The notes beneath the pieces were generated by a model. The model was not told where the DNA came from and searched no databases. It saw nothing but the letters and a program-made list of their open reading frames with translations. A DNA stretch of 64,000 nucleotides from JAJPKK01 sp963702755 (GTDB lineage Bacteria; Pseudomonadota; Alphaproteobacteria; Rhizobiales; Xanthobacteraceae): the NCBI GenBank assembly GCA_963702755.1, contig CAVPDZ010000010.1, forward strand, positions 600,329 to 664,328, written 5' to 3'. Position numbers and translations under genes: made by a program. How positions within the stretch are numbered: position 1 is the stretch's first letter; each line of letters begins with the position of its first letter. Shown piece by piece: positions 17,302-25,633 of the stretch.

Positions 17302-18117
17302 CTACGGCTTTTCGCCGAGCGGACCGTCGGCGAGGCGCTTGAGATCGAAGCGGTCGACATCCTGCAGCAACTCCACGAAGGCCTTGGCGCCGTGGGCGAG
17401 CGCGGCTTCGCCCTTCTGGGCGGTCGCAAGCGTGCCATCGCCGACCGCGCCGCTCGGATGAAGGTCCTGGGTCATCCATCCGAACCCAACCGGCCGGAAT
17501 GCGCTCAGCCATTTGAAGTCCTCGGCCATCTTCAGGGTGACCGGAGTGGCCGCTGCCGCGCGTTCCATGTGAACGGTCTCGGGCCGGTCGGCGAGAACGA
17601 GCGAGGTTTCGACATCGCCCGCATGTACGCCGTGGCGCACTTCCATCCGCTCGAACGTCCCCGCGGGATAGCCGAAGCGATGCCACGCGCACGTGACCGC
17701 CAGCATCTTGAGCCGCACCCGCAGGTCGCGGGCAACGATATCCATTGCCGCGACATTGCCGCCGTGGCTCGTGACGATGACGAGCTTGCGCACCCCGCAG
17801 CGATGGAGACTTTCGCCGATCTCCGTATAGGCGCCGATCACGGTTCGCGACGAAAACGACAGCGTCCCGGGAAACTGGCGGTGCTCGTCCGATTGGCCGA
17901 TCTTTTGCACCGGCAGAAAGCTCACCGGCAGGTCGGCGGGCAACAGCGGCAGCACGCGGGCGATATAGGCCTCGGCAATGAACGAATCGACTCCGAGCGG
18001 CAGATGCGGCCCATGCTGTTCGACGGCCGCGACCGGCAGCACGGCGATCCATCGTCCGGTATCGCCGGCCGCCACATCGGTCCAGGACATTTCGGCCCAC
18101 ACTCGCTTCGGCATCAT
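17302..18117 (-). CDS. Creatininase family amidohydrolase
   Basis: A 271-residue cytoplasmic metalloenzyme of the creatininase / formamide hydrolase family. The metal ligands are visible in EQHGPHLPLGVDS (Glu, His, Asp), in VIVTSHGGN and in HAGDVETSLVL. Family members hydrolyse creatinine, other cyclic amides, or formamido-pyrimidines (ArfB of archaeal flavin synthesis). It converges with the RimK-like gene and diverges from a THI5/NMT1-type importer only 66 bases away, which suggests that the importer supplies its substrate. Two adjacent ATGs (18117, 18114) are possible starts. Confidence 0.88.
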   Translation of the reverse strand: MMPKRVWAEMSWTDVAAGDTGRWIAVLPVAAVEQHGPHLPLGVDSFIAEAYIARVLPLLPADLPVSFLPVQKIGQSDEHRQFPGTLSFSSRTVIGAYTEIGESLHRCGVRKLVIVTSHGGNVAAMDIVARDLRVRLKMLAVTCAWHRFGYPAGTFERMEVRHGVHAGDVETSLVLADRPETVHMERAAAATPVTLKMAEDFKWLSAFRPVGFGWMTQDLHPSGAVGDGTLATAQKGEAALAHGAKAFVELLQDVDRFDLKRLADGPLGEKP

Positions 18118-18183
18118 GTCGTGATTACTCGCCTTTAAAGACCCGCTCGCGTAAGGTCCGCGCGAACGTTTGGAGATGAATGC

Positions 18184-19236
18184 ATGAAGGGCTTCTCTTT
18201 TCCAGGAACGGTGTCCGGCACCCGTCGCCTGGCGATCCTCGGTCTAATCGCCTGCGCGACAGCGGGCAACATGATGGGAAGCAATGCTGCCGTCGCGCAG
18301 ACGCTCGACAAGGTCTCCTTCGCCACCAACTGGGTGGCGGAAGCCGAGCACGGCGGTTTCTACCAGGCCCTGGCCGATGGCACCTATCGCCGCTACGGCC
18401 TCGATGTCACCATCATCCAGGGCGGCCCCCAGGTGAACAGCCGCATCCTGCTGCCGGTCGGGAAGATCGACTTCTACCTCAGCGCCAACACCCTGCAGTC
18501 CTTCGACGCGGTCGAGCAGAACATTCCGACCCTGGTGGTCGCCGCGATGTTCCAGAAGGAGCCGCAGGTGCTGATCGCACATCCCAACCAGGGCATCAAT
18601 GACTTCAAGGACCTCAAGAACCTCACCCTCTTCATCTCGAAGGAGGGGATGGCGAGCTACTTCCAGTGGCTCAAGGCCGATTACGGCTTTGTCGATGCCC
18701 AGGTCAGGCCCTACACCTTCAACCCTCAGCCCTTCCTCGCCAATCGCGACAGCGCCATGCAGGGCTACGTCACCTCCGAGCCCTATGCGATCGAGAAGCT
18801 GACGCACATGGCGCCGAAGGTGTTTCTGATCGCCGACTACGGATTCAACAGCTATTCGACCTTGATCGAGACACGCCAGGACCTCGTCGAGCGGCGTGGC
18901 GACATGGTGCAGCGCTTCGTCGATGCCTCGATCATCGGCTGGTACAATTACATCTACGGCGACAACAGCGCGGCTAACGCAATCATCAAGCGCGAAAATC
19001 CGGAGATGACCGACGAACTGCTCGCCTACTCGGTCGCCAAGATGAAGGAGTACGGCATCGTCGATTCGGGCGACTCGCTCGAACTCGGCATTGGCGCGAT
19101 GACCGACGCGCGCATGTCGCGGTTCTTCGACAAGATGGTGCGCGCCGGCGTGGTCAAAGCGGGCCTCGACTATCGCCGCTCCTATACGCTGCGCTTCGTC
19201 AACCACAAGGTCGGCCTGGAGCTGCGGCGGAATTAG
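18184..19236 (+). CDS. ABC transporter substrate-binding protein, THI5/NMT1-like
   Basis: A periplasmic binding protein of 350 residues with a long signal peptide (hydrophobic LAILGLIACATAG, cleavage near AVAQ). The mature start VSFATNWVAEAEHGGFYQAL is the hallmark of the NMT1/THI5 group, whose members bind pyrimidine precursors (ThiY) or riboflavin. The central ANTLQSFDAVEQNIPTLVVA and GYVTSEPYAIE segments are typical. First gene of an importer operon with the ATPase and permease. No thiamine riboswitch could fit in the 66-base upstream gap, so thiamine control is not supported. Confidence 0.87.
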   Translation: MKGFSFPGTVSGTRRLAILGLIACATAGNMMGSNAAVAQTLDKVSFATNWVAEAEHGGFYQALADGTYRRYGLDVTIIQGGPQVNSRILLPVGKIDFYLSANTLQSFDAVEQNIPTLVVAAMFQKEPQVLIAHPNQGINDFKDLKNLTLFISKEGMASYFQWLKADYGFVDAQVRPYTFNPQPFLANRDSAMQGYVTSEPYAIEKLTHMAPKVFLIADYGFNSYSTLIETRQDLVERRGDMVQRFVDASIIGWYNYIYGDNSAANAIIKRENPEMTDELLAYSVAKMKEYGIVDSGDSLELGIGAMTDARMSRFFDKMVRAGVVKAGLDYRRSYTLRFVNHKVGLELRRN

Positions 19237-19274
19237 ATCGCCTCAGTCGTTTCGCGGCCTTTCGGTGAGGCACG

Positions 19275-20081
19275 ATGTCTGCGATGCCTGCAGCTACTGC
19301 CGCACCAGCGCCCGTCGTCGCGCTCGCGGGCGTCGGCAAAACATTTGCCAACGGAACGGTTGCGCTCGCTGGCCTGGATCTTTCAATCCGGGGCGGCGAG
19401 TTCGTCTCCCTGCTAGGGCCGTCCGGCTGCGGCAAGTCGACGGCATTGCGGATGATCGCCGGGCTCGGCGCACCGACCCGCGGCAAGATCTCCTGGCGCG
19501 GCACCAAGCCCGGCGCCCGCCGCAACGGGCTCGAGGTCGGCTTCGTGTTCCAGGAGCCGACGCTGATGCCCTGGGCGACGGTGCTGCGCAACGTGATGCT
19601 GCCGCTCGTGCTTGATGGTGCAGGCCCAGACGTCGCAAGGCAGCGCGCGACGGACGCCATTGGTCGGGTGGGGCTCGCGGCATTCCGCGATGCCTATCCG
19701 CGCGAACTCTCCGGCGGCATGAAGATGCGGGTATCGATTGCGCGCGCGCTCGCGACCGATCCGCCGTTGCTCCTGATGGACGAGCCGTTCGCGGCGCTCG
19801 ACGAGATCACGCGCTTCAAGCTCAACAACGATCTCCTGGAGCTGTGGCAGGCGGTCGGCAATACCGTCGTGTTCGTGACCCATTCGGTGTTCGAATCGGT
19901 CTACCTCTCGAGCCGCATCGTGGTGATGTCGCCGCAGCCAGGGCGGGTGTTCGCCGAGGTTGCCGTCGATGTGCCCTATCCGCGGCTCGAGAGCTTCCGC
20001 ACCTCCGCGGAATACGTGCGCTATTGCCGCGTTGCCTCGGAAACCCTTGCGCGCGCCATGGCGGACGAGGCACCGCAATGA
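19275..20081 (+). CDS. ABC transporter ATP-binding protein (NitT/TauT/ThiZ type)
   Basis: A 268-residue nucleotide-binding subunit. Walker A LLGPSGCGKSTALRM, Q-loop VFQEPTLMPWATVLRN, signature LSGGMKMRVSIARAL, Walker B LLLMDEPFAALDE and H-loop VFVTHSVFESVYLSSRIV are all intact. The stop overlaps the permease start (ATGA at 20078-20081). Part of the importer 18184-20888. Confidence 0.93.
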   Translation: MSAMPAATAAPAPVVALAGVGKTFANGTVALAGLDLSIRGGEFVSLLGPSGCGKSTALRMIAGLGAPTRGKISWRGTKPGARRNGLEVGFVFQEPTLMPWATVLRNVMLPLVLDGAGPDVARQRATDAIGRVGLAAFRDAYPRELSGGMKMRVSIARALATDPPLLLMDEPFAALDEITRFKLNNDLLELWQAVGNTVVFVTHSVFESVYLSSRIVVMSPQPGRVFAEVAVDVPYPRLESFRTSAEYVRYCRVASETLARAMADEAPQ

Positions 20082-20888
20082 GTTTCGCCGACCAACCCGA
20101 CAAGAAAGGCGCCGTCCCGTGGCAGCGCATCGTGCTGCCGATTGCGATGCTGGCGCTCGGCGTCCTTGTCTGGGAGGAAGTGGTGCGGATCAAGAATATC
20201 CCGCCGTTCCTGCTGCCGGGCCCCGGTCTTGTCGCGTCGACGCTCGTGTCCGACTGGCCGCTGCTGTGGAATTCGCTGCTGGTCACGCTGACGACGACCT
20301 TCGAGGCGCTCATACTCGCTCTCGTCGGCGGCGTCGGATTGGCGGTGCTGTTCAATCAGTCGCGCCTGATCGAGAATTGCTTCTATCCCTACGCGGTCAT
20401 CCTCCAGGTCACGCCGGTGGTGGCGATCGCGCCGCTGCTGCTCGTCTACCTGCCCCAATATGCCGCGGTCCTCGCCTGCGCCTGGATCGTCGCGTTCTTC
20501 CCGATCCTCGCCAACACCACGCTCGGGCTTAATTCGGTCGACCGCAATCTCGCCGATCTGTTCGAGATCCATGATGCCTCGCGCTTTGCCGTGCTGCTGC
20601 GGCTCAAATTGCCGGCGGCGCTCCCTTACATCCTGGGCGGCCTCAAAATCGCGGGAGGCCTGGCCTTGATCGGCGCCGTCGTCGCCGAGATCGCGGCGGG
20701 CTCCGCGGGCGCCGGCTCCGGCCTTGCCTACCGTATCGCCGAATTCGAGCTACCGCCTCAACATCCCGCGCCTGTTCGCGGCGCTGATCCTGCTGTCGGT
20801 GGCCGGCATTCTGATCTTCTTTGTGCTGTCGCTCCTATCCTATCTGCTGTTGCGCCGATGGCACGAGAGCGCGATCGGTAGCGAGTGA
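20078..20888 (+). pseudogene. ABC transporter permease (NitT/TauT type), one frame break
   Basis: The intended product is a 269-residue inner-membrane permease with about six membrane segments. It is intact to the coupling region and YRIAE, where an extra T (20744-20745, GAATTC read for GAATC) shifts the frame. In the corrected frame the C-terminus continues SSYRLNIPRLFAALILLSVA and ends after LLRRWHESAIGSE at 20888. The starts and stops then overlap or abut neighbours as expected of an operon: ATGA overlap with the ATPase and 4 bases to the next gene. Confidence 0.85.
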
Positions 20889-20892
20889 GAGC

Positions 20893-21825
20893 GTGATCGA
20901 TCGTCAAACCCAGGTCACCGGCGGCGATACGAAGGGTGGGCCCTTCTTCCCTTGGGGACGCGGGAGCGTCGCCTGGGGCATCGTGCTGATGTGCGGCGCG
21001 GTCGGCACGTTTGCGTGCCTCGACACCACGGCAAAATATCTCGGCCGCCACATCGACGTGATTCAGGTGGTGTGGGCGCGCTACACCTGCGCGCTACTGC
21101 TGGCGCTCATCGTTGCGAACCCGATTAGGCAGCCCGCGCTGCTCGTGACCGCGCGTCCGGCGCTCCAAGTCGGCCGTGCAACCGTGCTGCTCGGCTCGAC
21201 CATGTTCAACTTCTTCGCCCTCAAATACCTGCGGCTCGATCAAGTGCTGGCGATCAGCTTTTCGACGCCCTTCTTTGTCGCGGCGCTGTCGGGGCCGGTG
21301 CTCGGCGAGTGGGTCGGCGCGCGCCGCTGGGCGGCGATCGGCGTCGGCTTCATCGGAATTCTGGTCGTGACGCGGCCGGGAGTGGGTTCCGCGCACCCGG
21401 CCATGATCCTCGCGCTCCTCGCGACCATGAGCTACGCGATCTATTTCCTCGCGACGCGTCTCTTGACGCGCACCGATTCAAACGAGACGACGCTGTTCTA
21501 TACCAATGTCGTGGGGGCCGCGGTGATGCTGCCCGTGGTGCCGTTTTTCTGGAAGCCGGTGGACGCCTTCGAGGTCCTGCTTCTGGTCATGACCGGCGCG
21601 CTTGCGAGCATCGGACATTACATGCTGATCGCCGCGCACCGGCACGCGCCCGCCTCGCTGTTGTCGTCGTTTCTCTACACCCAACTCGTCTGGGTCATCA
21701 TCCTTGGCTACACGGTGTTCGGCGATGTGCCCGATCGCTACACGCTCATCGGCGCCGCGATCGTGATCGGCTCGGGGCTCTACATTTTCCACCGCGAGCG
21801 GGTACGCGGACCGCGGAAGTCATGA
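20893..21825 (+). CDS. DMT-family permease (EamA/RhaT-like)
   Basis: An inner-membrane transporter of 310 residues with about ten hydrophobic segments and two EamA repeats, the typical size. The GTG at 20893 (VIDRQTQ) is chosen since it lies 4 bases after the corrected permease stop; the longer frame from 20821 overlaps the permease and reads as Cys/Arg-rich nonsense. EamA signatures include LRLDQVLAISFSTPFFVAAL and LLSSFLYTQLVWVIILGY. Probably an exporter or facilitator for a metabolite of the same operon. Confidence 0.85.
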   Translation: MIDRQTQVTGGDTKGGPFFPWGRGSVAWGIVLMCGAVGTFACLDTTAKYLGRHIDVIQVVWARYTCALLLALIVANPIRQPALLVTARPALQVGRATVLLGSTMFNFFALKYLRLDQVLAISFSTPFFVAALSGPVLGEWVGARRWAAIGVGFIGILVVTRPGVGSAHPAMILALLATMSYAIYFLATRLLTRTDSNETTLFYTNVVGAAVMLPVVPFFWKPVDAFEVLLLVMTGALASIGHYMLIAAHRHAPASLLSSFLYTQLVWVIILGYTVFGDVPDRYTLIGAAIVIGSGLYIFHRERVRGPRKS

Positions 21826-21831
21826 ACCGAT

Positions 21832-21971
21832 CGTAGCCCGGATGAAGCGTAGCGAAATCCGGGATCATGCTTTCCGCGAGGCCGACGTCGCGACGTTGTA
21901 GCGCCGGCCCCCGGCTTTCAAGGCCGGCCCCGGATTTCGGACCGCTGTCGCGGTCCTTCATCCGGGCTACG
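21832..21971. repeat. Palindromic repeat, CGTAGCCCGGATGAAG family
   Basis: Terminal inverted repeats CGTAGCCCGGATGAAG and CTTCATCCGGGCTACG enclose inner complementary stretches (AAATCCGGG, CCCCGGATTT; GGCCCCCGGCTT). This is a dispersed extragenic palindrome widespread in Bradyrhizobiaceae. It sits between converging genes and could act as a transcription stop. Confidence 0.8.
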
Positions 21972-21989
21972 AGAGTATTGGCGCGACCG

Positions 21990-22379
21990 CTATCCGATGA
22001 CCGCGACGCCCTGGATCTCGATCATCATGTTGGGGTCGGCAAAGCCCGTGACCGTGATCGCGGCGCTTGCGGGAAAATCGTTGCCGAAAATTTCGCGGCG
22101 GATTTCGGTCATGCGGGTCGTGTAGCGGGCATCGATCAGGAAGACCGTCATGGTCACCATGTCGGAAAGCTTTGCGCCGACCTGCTGAAGAGTCTTCTCG
22201 ATGTTGCGGAACGTCTGCCGGCACTGCGCTTCGAAATCGCCGGCGAGCGACTTGCCGGCATCGTCGATGTGGCCGCCCTGGCCGGCAAGCCAGATGATCT
22301 TGCCTTCGCCCTGGGTGATGACCGCGGGCGAGTAGCCGCGCTGCTGCGGGCGTTCGCCGCGAACAAATGATTTCTGCAT
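21990..22379 (-). CDS. RidA/YjgF family protein (second copy)
   Basis: A 129-residue RidA-family protein starting at 22379, preceded by GGGAG on the minus strand. The family pattern is in IIWLAGQGGHIDDAGKS, QCRQTFRNIEKTLQQVGA, and DMVTMTVFLIDARYTTRM. It is only distantly similar to the copy at 5086-5481. Divergent from the E1 alpha/beta operon, sharing a 204-base promoter region; an imine-hydrolysing role that yields 2-oxoacids for that enzyme is possible but speculative. Confidence 0.85.
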   Translation of the reverse strand: MQKSFVRGERPQQRGYSPAVITQGEGKIIWLAGQGGHIDDAGKSLAGDFEAQCRQTFRNIEKTLQQVGAKLSDMVTMTVFLIDARYTTRMTEIRREIFGNDFPASAAITVTGFADPNMMIEIQGVAVIG

Positions 22380-22583
22380 GATGTCTCCCGATCTGGCGCA
22401 GTCGCGCTCGGCTGGTTTAGCGACCGTATGGGGAGGCGACCGCGAAAACAACGGCGATCGAAGTGGTCGTGGCGCGTCACCACCCGTGACGTCGGCGAAC
22501 ACGCCGGTTGAATGGTCCGGGCCAAGCCTGATAGAGACGGGCAGCGTTTTCCGCCGGCGCCGGCCGGTTTTCAGGTGGAATCA

Positions 22584-23615
22584 ATGAAGAAGCCCGCGAC
22601 TGCCCCGATGCCCGTCCTCGACCGGGTGAACGACGATATCGGCGAGGCGACGCGGCTGCGTCTCTACCGCAGCCAATTCGAATTGCGCGAAGCTGAGCAG
22701 CGCGCGTTCGATCTGTTCCTGCAGAACCTGGTCAAGGGCACGAGCCACCTTTCGCTCGGGCAGGAAGCGATCGCGGCAGGCTTCGCCACGGCGATGAAGC
22801 CGGGCGATCTGTCGTTCTGCACCTACCGCGGCCACGCCCACACGCTGGCGCGCGGCGTCCCGGTCGAGAAGGTGCTTGGCGAACTGATGCAGCGCGACAA
22901 CGGCTTGATGCGCGGCAAGGGCGGCTCGATGCATCTGACCTCGGTCGATCACGGCGTGATGGGCTCCTACGCCATCATCGGCGCGCATCTGCCGATCGCC
23001 TGCGGGGCCGCGTTGCGCGCGCAGTACAAGGGGCAGGACGACGTGACGGTGTGCTTCTTCGGCGACGGCACGACGAACATCGGCGCCTTTCACGAGGCGC
23101 TGAATTTCGCCGCGATCTGGAAGCTGCCGGTGGTGTTCGTGTGCGAGAACAATCTCTACATGGAATACACCCCGATCGGCGAGGTGACGGCCGTCGAACA
23201 TCCGGCCGCTGACCGCGCGGCGGCGTACGGGCTCGATCGCATCATCATCGACGGCAACGATGCCGACGTCGTCTACCGGACGGCCGCCGCGGCCTATGCC
23301 CGCGCCCGCGCCGGCAAGGGGCCGTCACTGATCGAGGCGATCACCTATCGCCACAGCGGCCACTCGCGCGCCGATCCGGCGAAATACCGGCCCGAAGGCG
23401 AACTCGACGAGTGGAAGAAGCACGATCCGGTCAAGCTCTATCGCGAGCGGCTGCGCCAGTTCGGTGTCGGCGAGGACGTCATCATCGGCATCGAAAAAGA
23501 CGTGCGCCGCGTCATCGACGAGGCGACCGAGAAATGCAAGGCGGCGCCGATGCCGCCGGCCGACATCCTGTGCACCGACGTCTATGCGGATGGAGGCTTC
23601 GCATGGCGGAACTGA
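22584..23615 (+). CDS. Thiamine-diphosphate dehydrogenase E1 component, alpha subunit (AcoA/PdhA-like)
   Basis: A 343-residue cytoplasmic E1 alpha subunit of a 2-oxoacid or acetoin dehydrogenase. The thiamine-diphosphate motif begins FFGDGTTNIGAFHEALNFA and ends CENN; the phosphorylation-loop region YRHSGHSRADP is also visible. The ATG at 22584 is preceded by AGGTGG. It overlaps the beta subunit gene by 13 bases. No E2 (acyltransferase) or E3 gene follows, so partner subunits must come from elsewhere, or the E1 works alone as a carboligase or lyase. Confidence 0.92.
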   Translation: MKKPATAPMPVLDRVNDDIGEATRLRLYRSQFELREAEQRAFDLFLQNLVKGTSHLSLGQEAIAAGFATAMKPGDLSFCTYRGHAHTLARGVPVEKVLGELMQRDNGLMRGKGGSMHLTSVDHGVMGSYAIIGAHLPIACGAALRAQYKGQDDVTVCFFGDGTTNIGAFHEALNFAAIWKLPVVFVCENNLYMEYTPIGEVTAVEHPAADRAAAYGLDRIIIDGNDADVVYRTAAAAYARARAGKGPSLIEAITYRHSGHSRADPAKYRPEGELDEWKKHDPVKLYRERLRQFGVGEDVIIGIEKDVRRVIDEATEKCKAAPMPPADILCTDVYADGGFAWRN

Positions 23616-24580
23616 CCTATCGCGACGCGGTCGCCCGCGGCATCGCCCAGGAGATGGCGCGCGACCCCGACGTGATCTTCTTCGGCGAGGACGTCGCCAA
23701 GGCCGGCGGCGTGTTCAAGGCGACGGTCGGGCTCTACGAGCAGTTCGGCCCGAAGCGCGTGCGCGATACGCCGATTTCCGAGCAGGCCATCATGGGCGCC
23801 GCCATGGGCGCCGCGATGACCGGCCTCAAGCCGATCGCCGAGATCATGTTCTCGGACTTCTTCGCGGTGTGCTTCGACTACATCGCGAACGAGTTCTCCA
23901 AGAGCCGCTACATGTCGAACGGGCAGGTCAAGTGCCCGCTGGTGGTGCGCACCGGCAACGGCGCCGGCTCGCGCTTCGGCGCGCAGCACAGCCAGAGCGT
24001 CGAGAACTGGTGCATGATGATCCCGGGATTGAAGGTGGTGGCGCCCTCCAATCCGCGCGACGTCGTCGGCCTGATGGCGGCTGCGGTGCGCGATCCCGAT
24101 CCGGTGATCTTTTTCGAGCACAAGTCGCTCTACCCGGTGAAGGGCGAGGTGCCGGACGGCGAGATCGTCGACGCCCTCGGGCAGGCGAGCATCGTTCGCC
24201 CCGGCAAGGACGCAACGATCCTTGCGCTCGCCCTGATGGTGCCGCGCGCGCTCGACGCCGCCGGCAAGCTTGCGCAGCAAGGGATCGATTGCGAGGTGAT
24301 CGACGTGCGCTCGCTGGTGCCGCTCGACACGAGAACGATCCTCGGTTCGGTCGGCCGCACCCATCGCCTGTTCACCGTCGAGGAGAATCCGCGGCTGTGC
24401 GGCTGGGGCGCCGAGATCGTGTCGATCGTCGCCGACGAGGCCTTCTACGACCTCGACGGGCCGCCGGTGCGCATCACGACCCCGCACGTGCCGCTACCCG
24501 CCGCCGACATTCTCGAAGACATGATCCTGCCGACGGCGGACCGCATCGCCGAGACGGTGAAACGGTCGCTTCAATCCTGA
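23603..24580 (+). CDS. Thiamine-diphosphate dehydrogenase E1 component, beta subunit (AcoB/PdhB-like)
   Basis: A 325-residue E1 beta subunit. Family segments are FFGEDVAKAGGVFKAT, RVRDTPISEQAIMGAAMGAA, RTGNGAGSRFGAQHSQSVE and the C-terminal domain VIDVRSLVPLDTRTIL with RLFTVEEN. The ATG at 23603 lies within the alpha gene end, giving coupled translation for an alpha2-beta2 enzyme. The closest functional groups are acetoin dehydrogenase and pyruvate or branched-chain 2-oxoacid dehydrogenase; the sequence does not separate them. Confidence 0.92.
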   Translation: MAELTYRDAVARGIAQEMARDPDVIFFGEDVAKAGGVFKATVGLYEQFGPKRVRDTPISEQAIMGAAMGAAMTGLKPIAEIMFSDFFAVCFDYIANEFSKSRYMSNGQVKCPLVVRTGNGAGSRFGAQHSQSVENWCMMIPGLKVVAPSNPRDVVGLMAAAVRDPDPVIFFEHKSLYPVKGEVPDGEIVDALGQASIVRPGKDATILALALMVPRALDAAGKLAQQGIDCEVIDVRSLVPLDTRTILGSVGRTHRLFTVEENPRLCGWGAEIVSIVADEAFYDLDGPPVRITTPHVPLPAADILEDMILPTADRIAETVKRSLQS

Positions 24581-24634
24581 GGGCCCACGGACTGATTTTC
24601 GTCAGCATCGTGCAGCCCGGATGACTCCCTGACT

Positions 24635-24723
24635 CGTCATGCCCGCGCTTGTCGCGGGCATCCACGTCTTGAAGGCTGCGCCATTCAAAGACGTGGATGG
24701 CCGGGACAAGCCCGGCCATGACG
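24635..24723. repeat. Palindromic repeat, CGTCATGCCCG family
   Basis: CGTCATGCCCGCGCTTGTCG at the left pairs with the right arm ending GGCCATGACG, and the centre holds CCACGTCTTGAA paired with TTCAAAGACGTGG, so the RNA can form one long hairpin. This is another dispersed extragenic element of Bradyrhizobium-like genomes. It lies between the converging E1 beta and hydrolase genes. Confidence 0.78.
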
Positions 24724-24804
24724 ACATTGTTGAGGTCATCGGTTGTGCGGCTTCGTATTGCTTTATACGTCGGCGCTGACACTTCCGCGCCACACCGCTG
24801 CGCG

Positions 24805-25479
24805 CTACTTCTTCCGCTCGGCGGTCTGTTGGGCGAGGGCTTCGATCTCGTGCAGGATTTGCGCCTGGACCTTGGAGCTCTTGTCGATGCTGACGTGGGT
24901 GATCGTGAGGTCGCCGGCGAGATCGACGTTCGTAATCTTGCCGTGGAAACCCTTGTCGCCCTCAAGCGGCGCGCCCCAGCCGGGGGCCTGGTAGAAGTTG
25001 ATCGCGTGAACGACGTTCGCCGGAACCGGGTTCTGCAGGAACGGCGTGAGCGTGATCAGGAGGTCGACCGTGATCTTGTGCGTCTCGAGCGAGCGCGCCA
25101 TGTCGATCACGTTGTTCGCGCCCTGCGAGTGGCCGACCAGCACCAGCGGACCGGTCTTGCCGGCGGCGTGATCGCGCACGATCTCGGCGACCGAATTCGA
25201 CCATGACAGATGGCCTTCCGCGACCGCGTCGATACCCTTGGATTTCAGCTCGTCGGCGACGGCGTCGAGCCCGGTCGAGAACACGCCGAACCAGCCGCGC
25301 AGAAGATAGACGTGCGTGCGCGGCGTGTCAGCCTGCGCGCCGTGCCATGAAACAAGCGCGGTCGCGGCGACGATTGCCAGAACGACAGCCCATGCCCCGC
25401 AGCGCCTGCGGACGCTTCGTCCGCCGCTCGCGTTGGTCCGCTGTTGTCGTCGAGTTCCCCGTCCGAATAGCGACATCAT
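24805..25479 (-). CDS. Secreted alpha/beta hydrolase-like protein
   Basis: A roughly 224-residue protein with an Arg-rich N-terminus and a hydrophobic AWAVVLAIVAATALVSW segment (signal peptide or anchor), followed by an alpha/beta hydrolase fold. The nucleophile elbow is VGHSQGANNVIDMA, and a His in ITHVSIDKSS is a candidate catalytic residue. HVYLLRGWFGVFSTGLD is the first strand and oxyanion region. The start at 25479 (or 25476) is preferred over the longer frame from 25536. Substrate unknown; the fold resembles small lipases and thioesterases. Confidence 0.75.
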   Translation of the reverse strand: MMSLFGRGTRRQQRTNASGGRSVRRRCGAWAVVLAIVAATALVSWHGAQADTPRTHVYLLRGWFGVFSTGLDAVADELKSKGIDAVAEGHLSWSNSVAEIVRDHAAGKTGPLVLVGHSQGANNVIDMARSLETHKITVDLLITLTPFLQNPVPANVVHAINFYQAPGWGAPLEGDKGFHGKITNVDLAGDLTITHVSIDKSSKVQAQILHEIEALAQQTAERKK

Positions 25480-25633
25480 TCCCGCCCCGCCACATTTGAT
25501 TACGGATCCAACTACGGATTGTCGCACTGCGGTCATCGCTATCCGCGCCGCGATGCCAGCTCATCCCCACTGCGGCCTTGCGCATCATCGAAGCGCTGGG
25601 CAATGTCGGCCGCGTCAACAGGTCCGATGGAAC

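Noticed and set aside
18118..18183. Possible TPP riboswitch before the THI5-like binding protein
   Set aside because: The 66-base gap is too short and has none of the conserved THI-box sequence.
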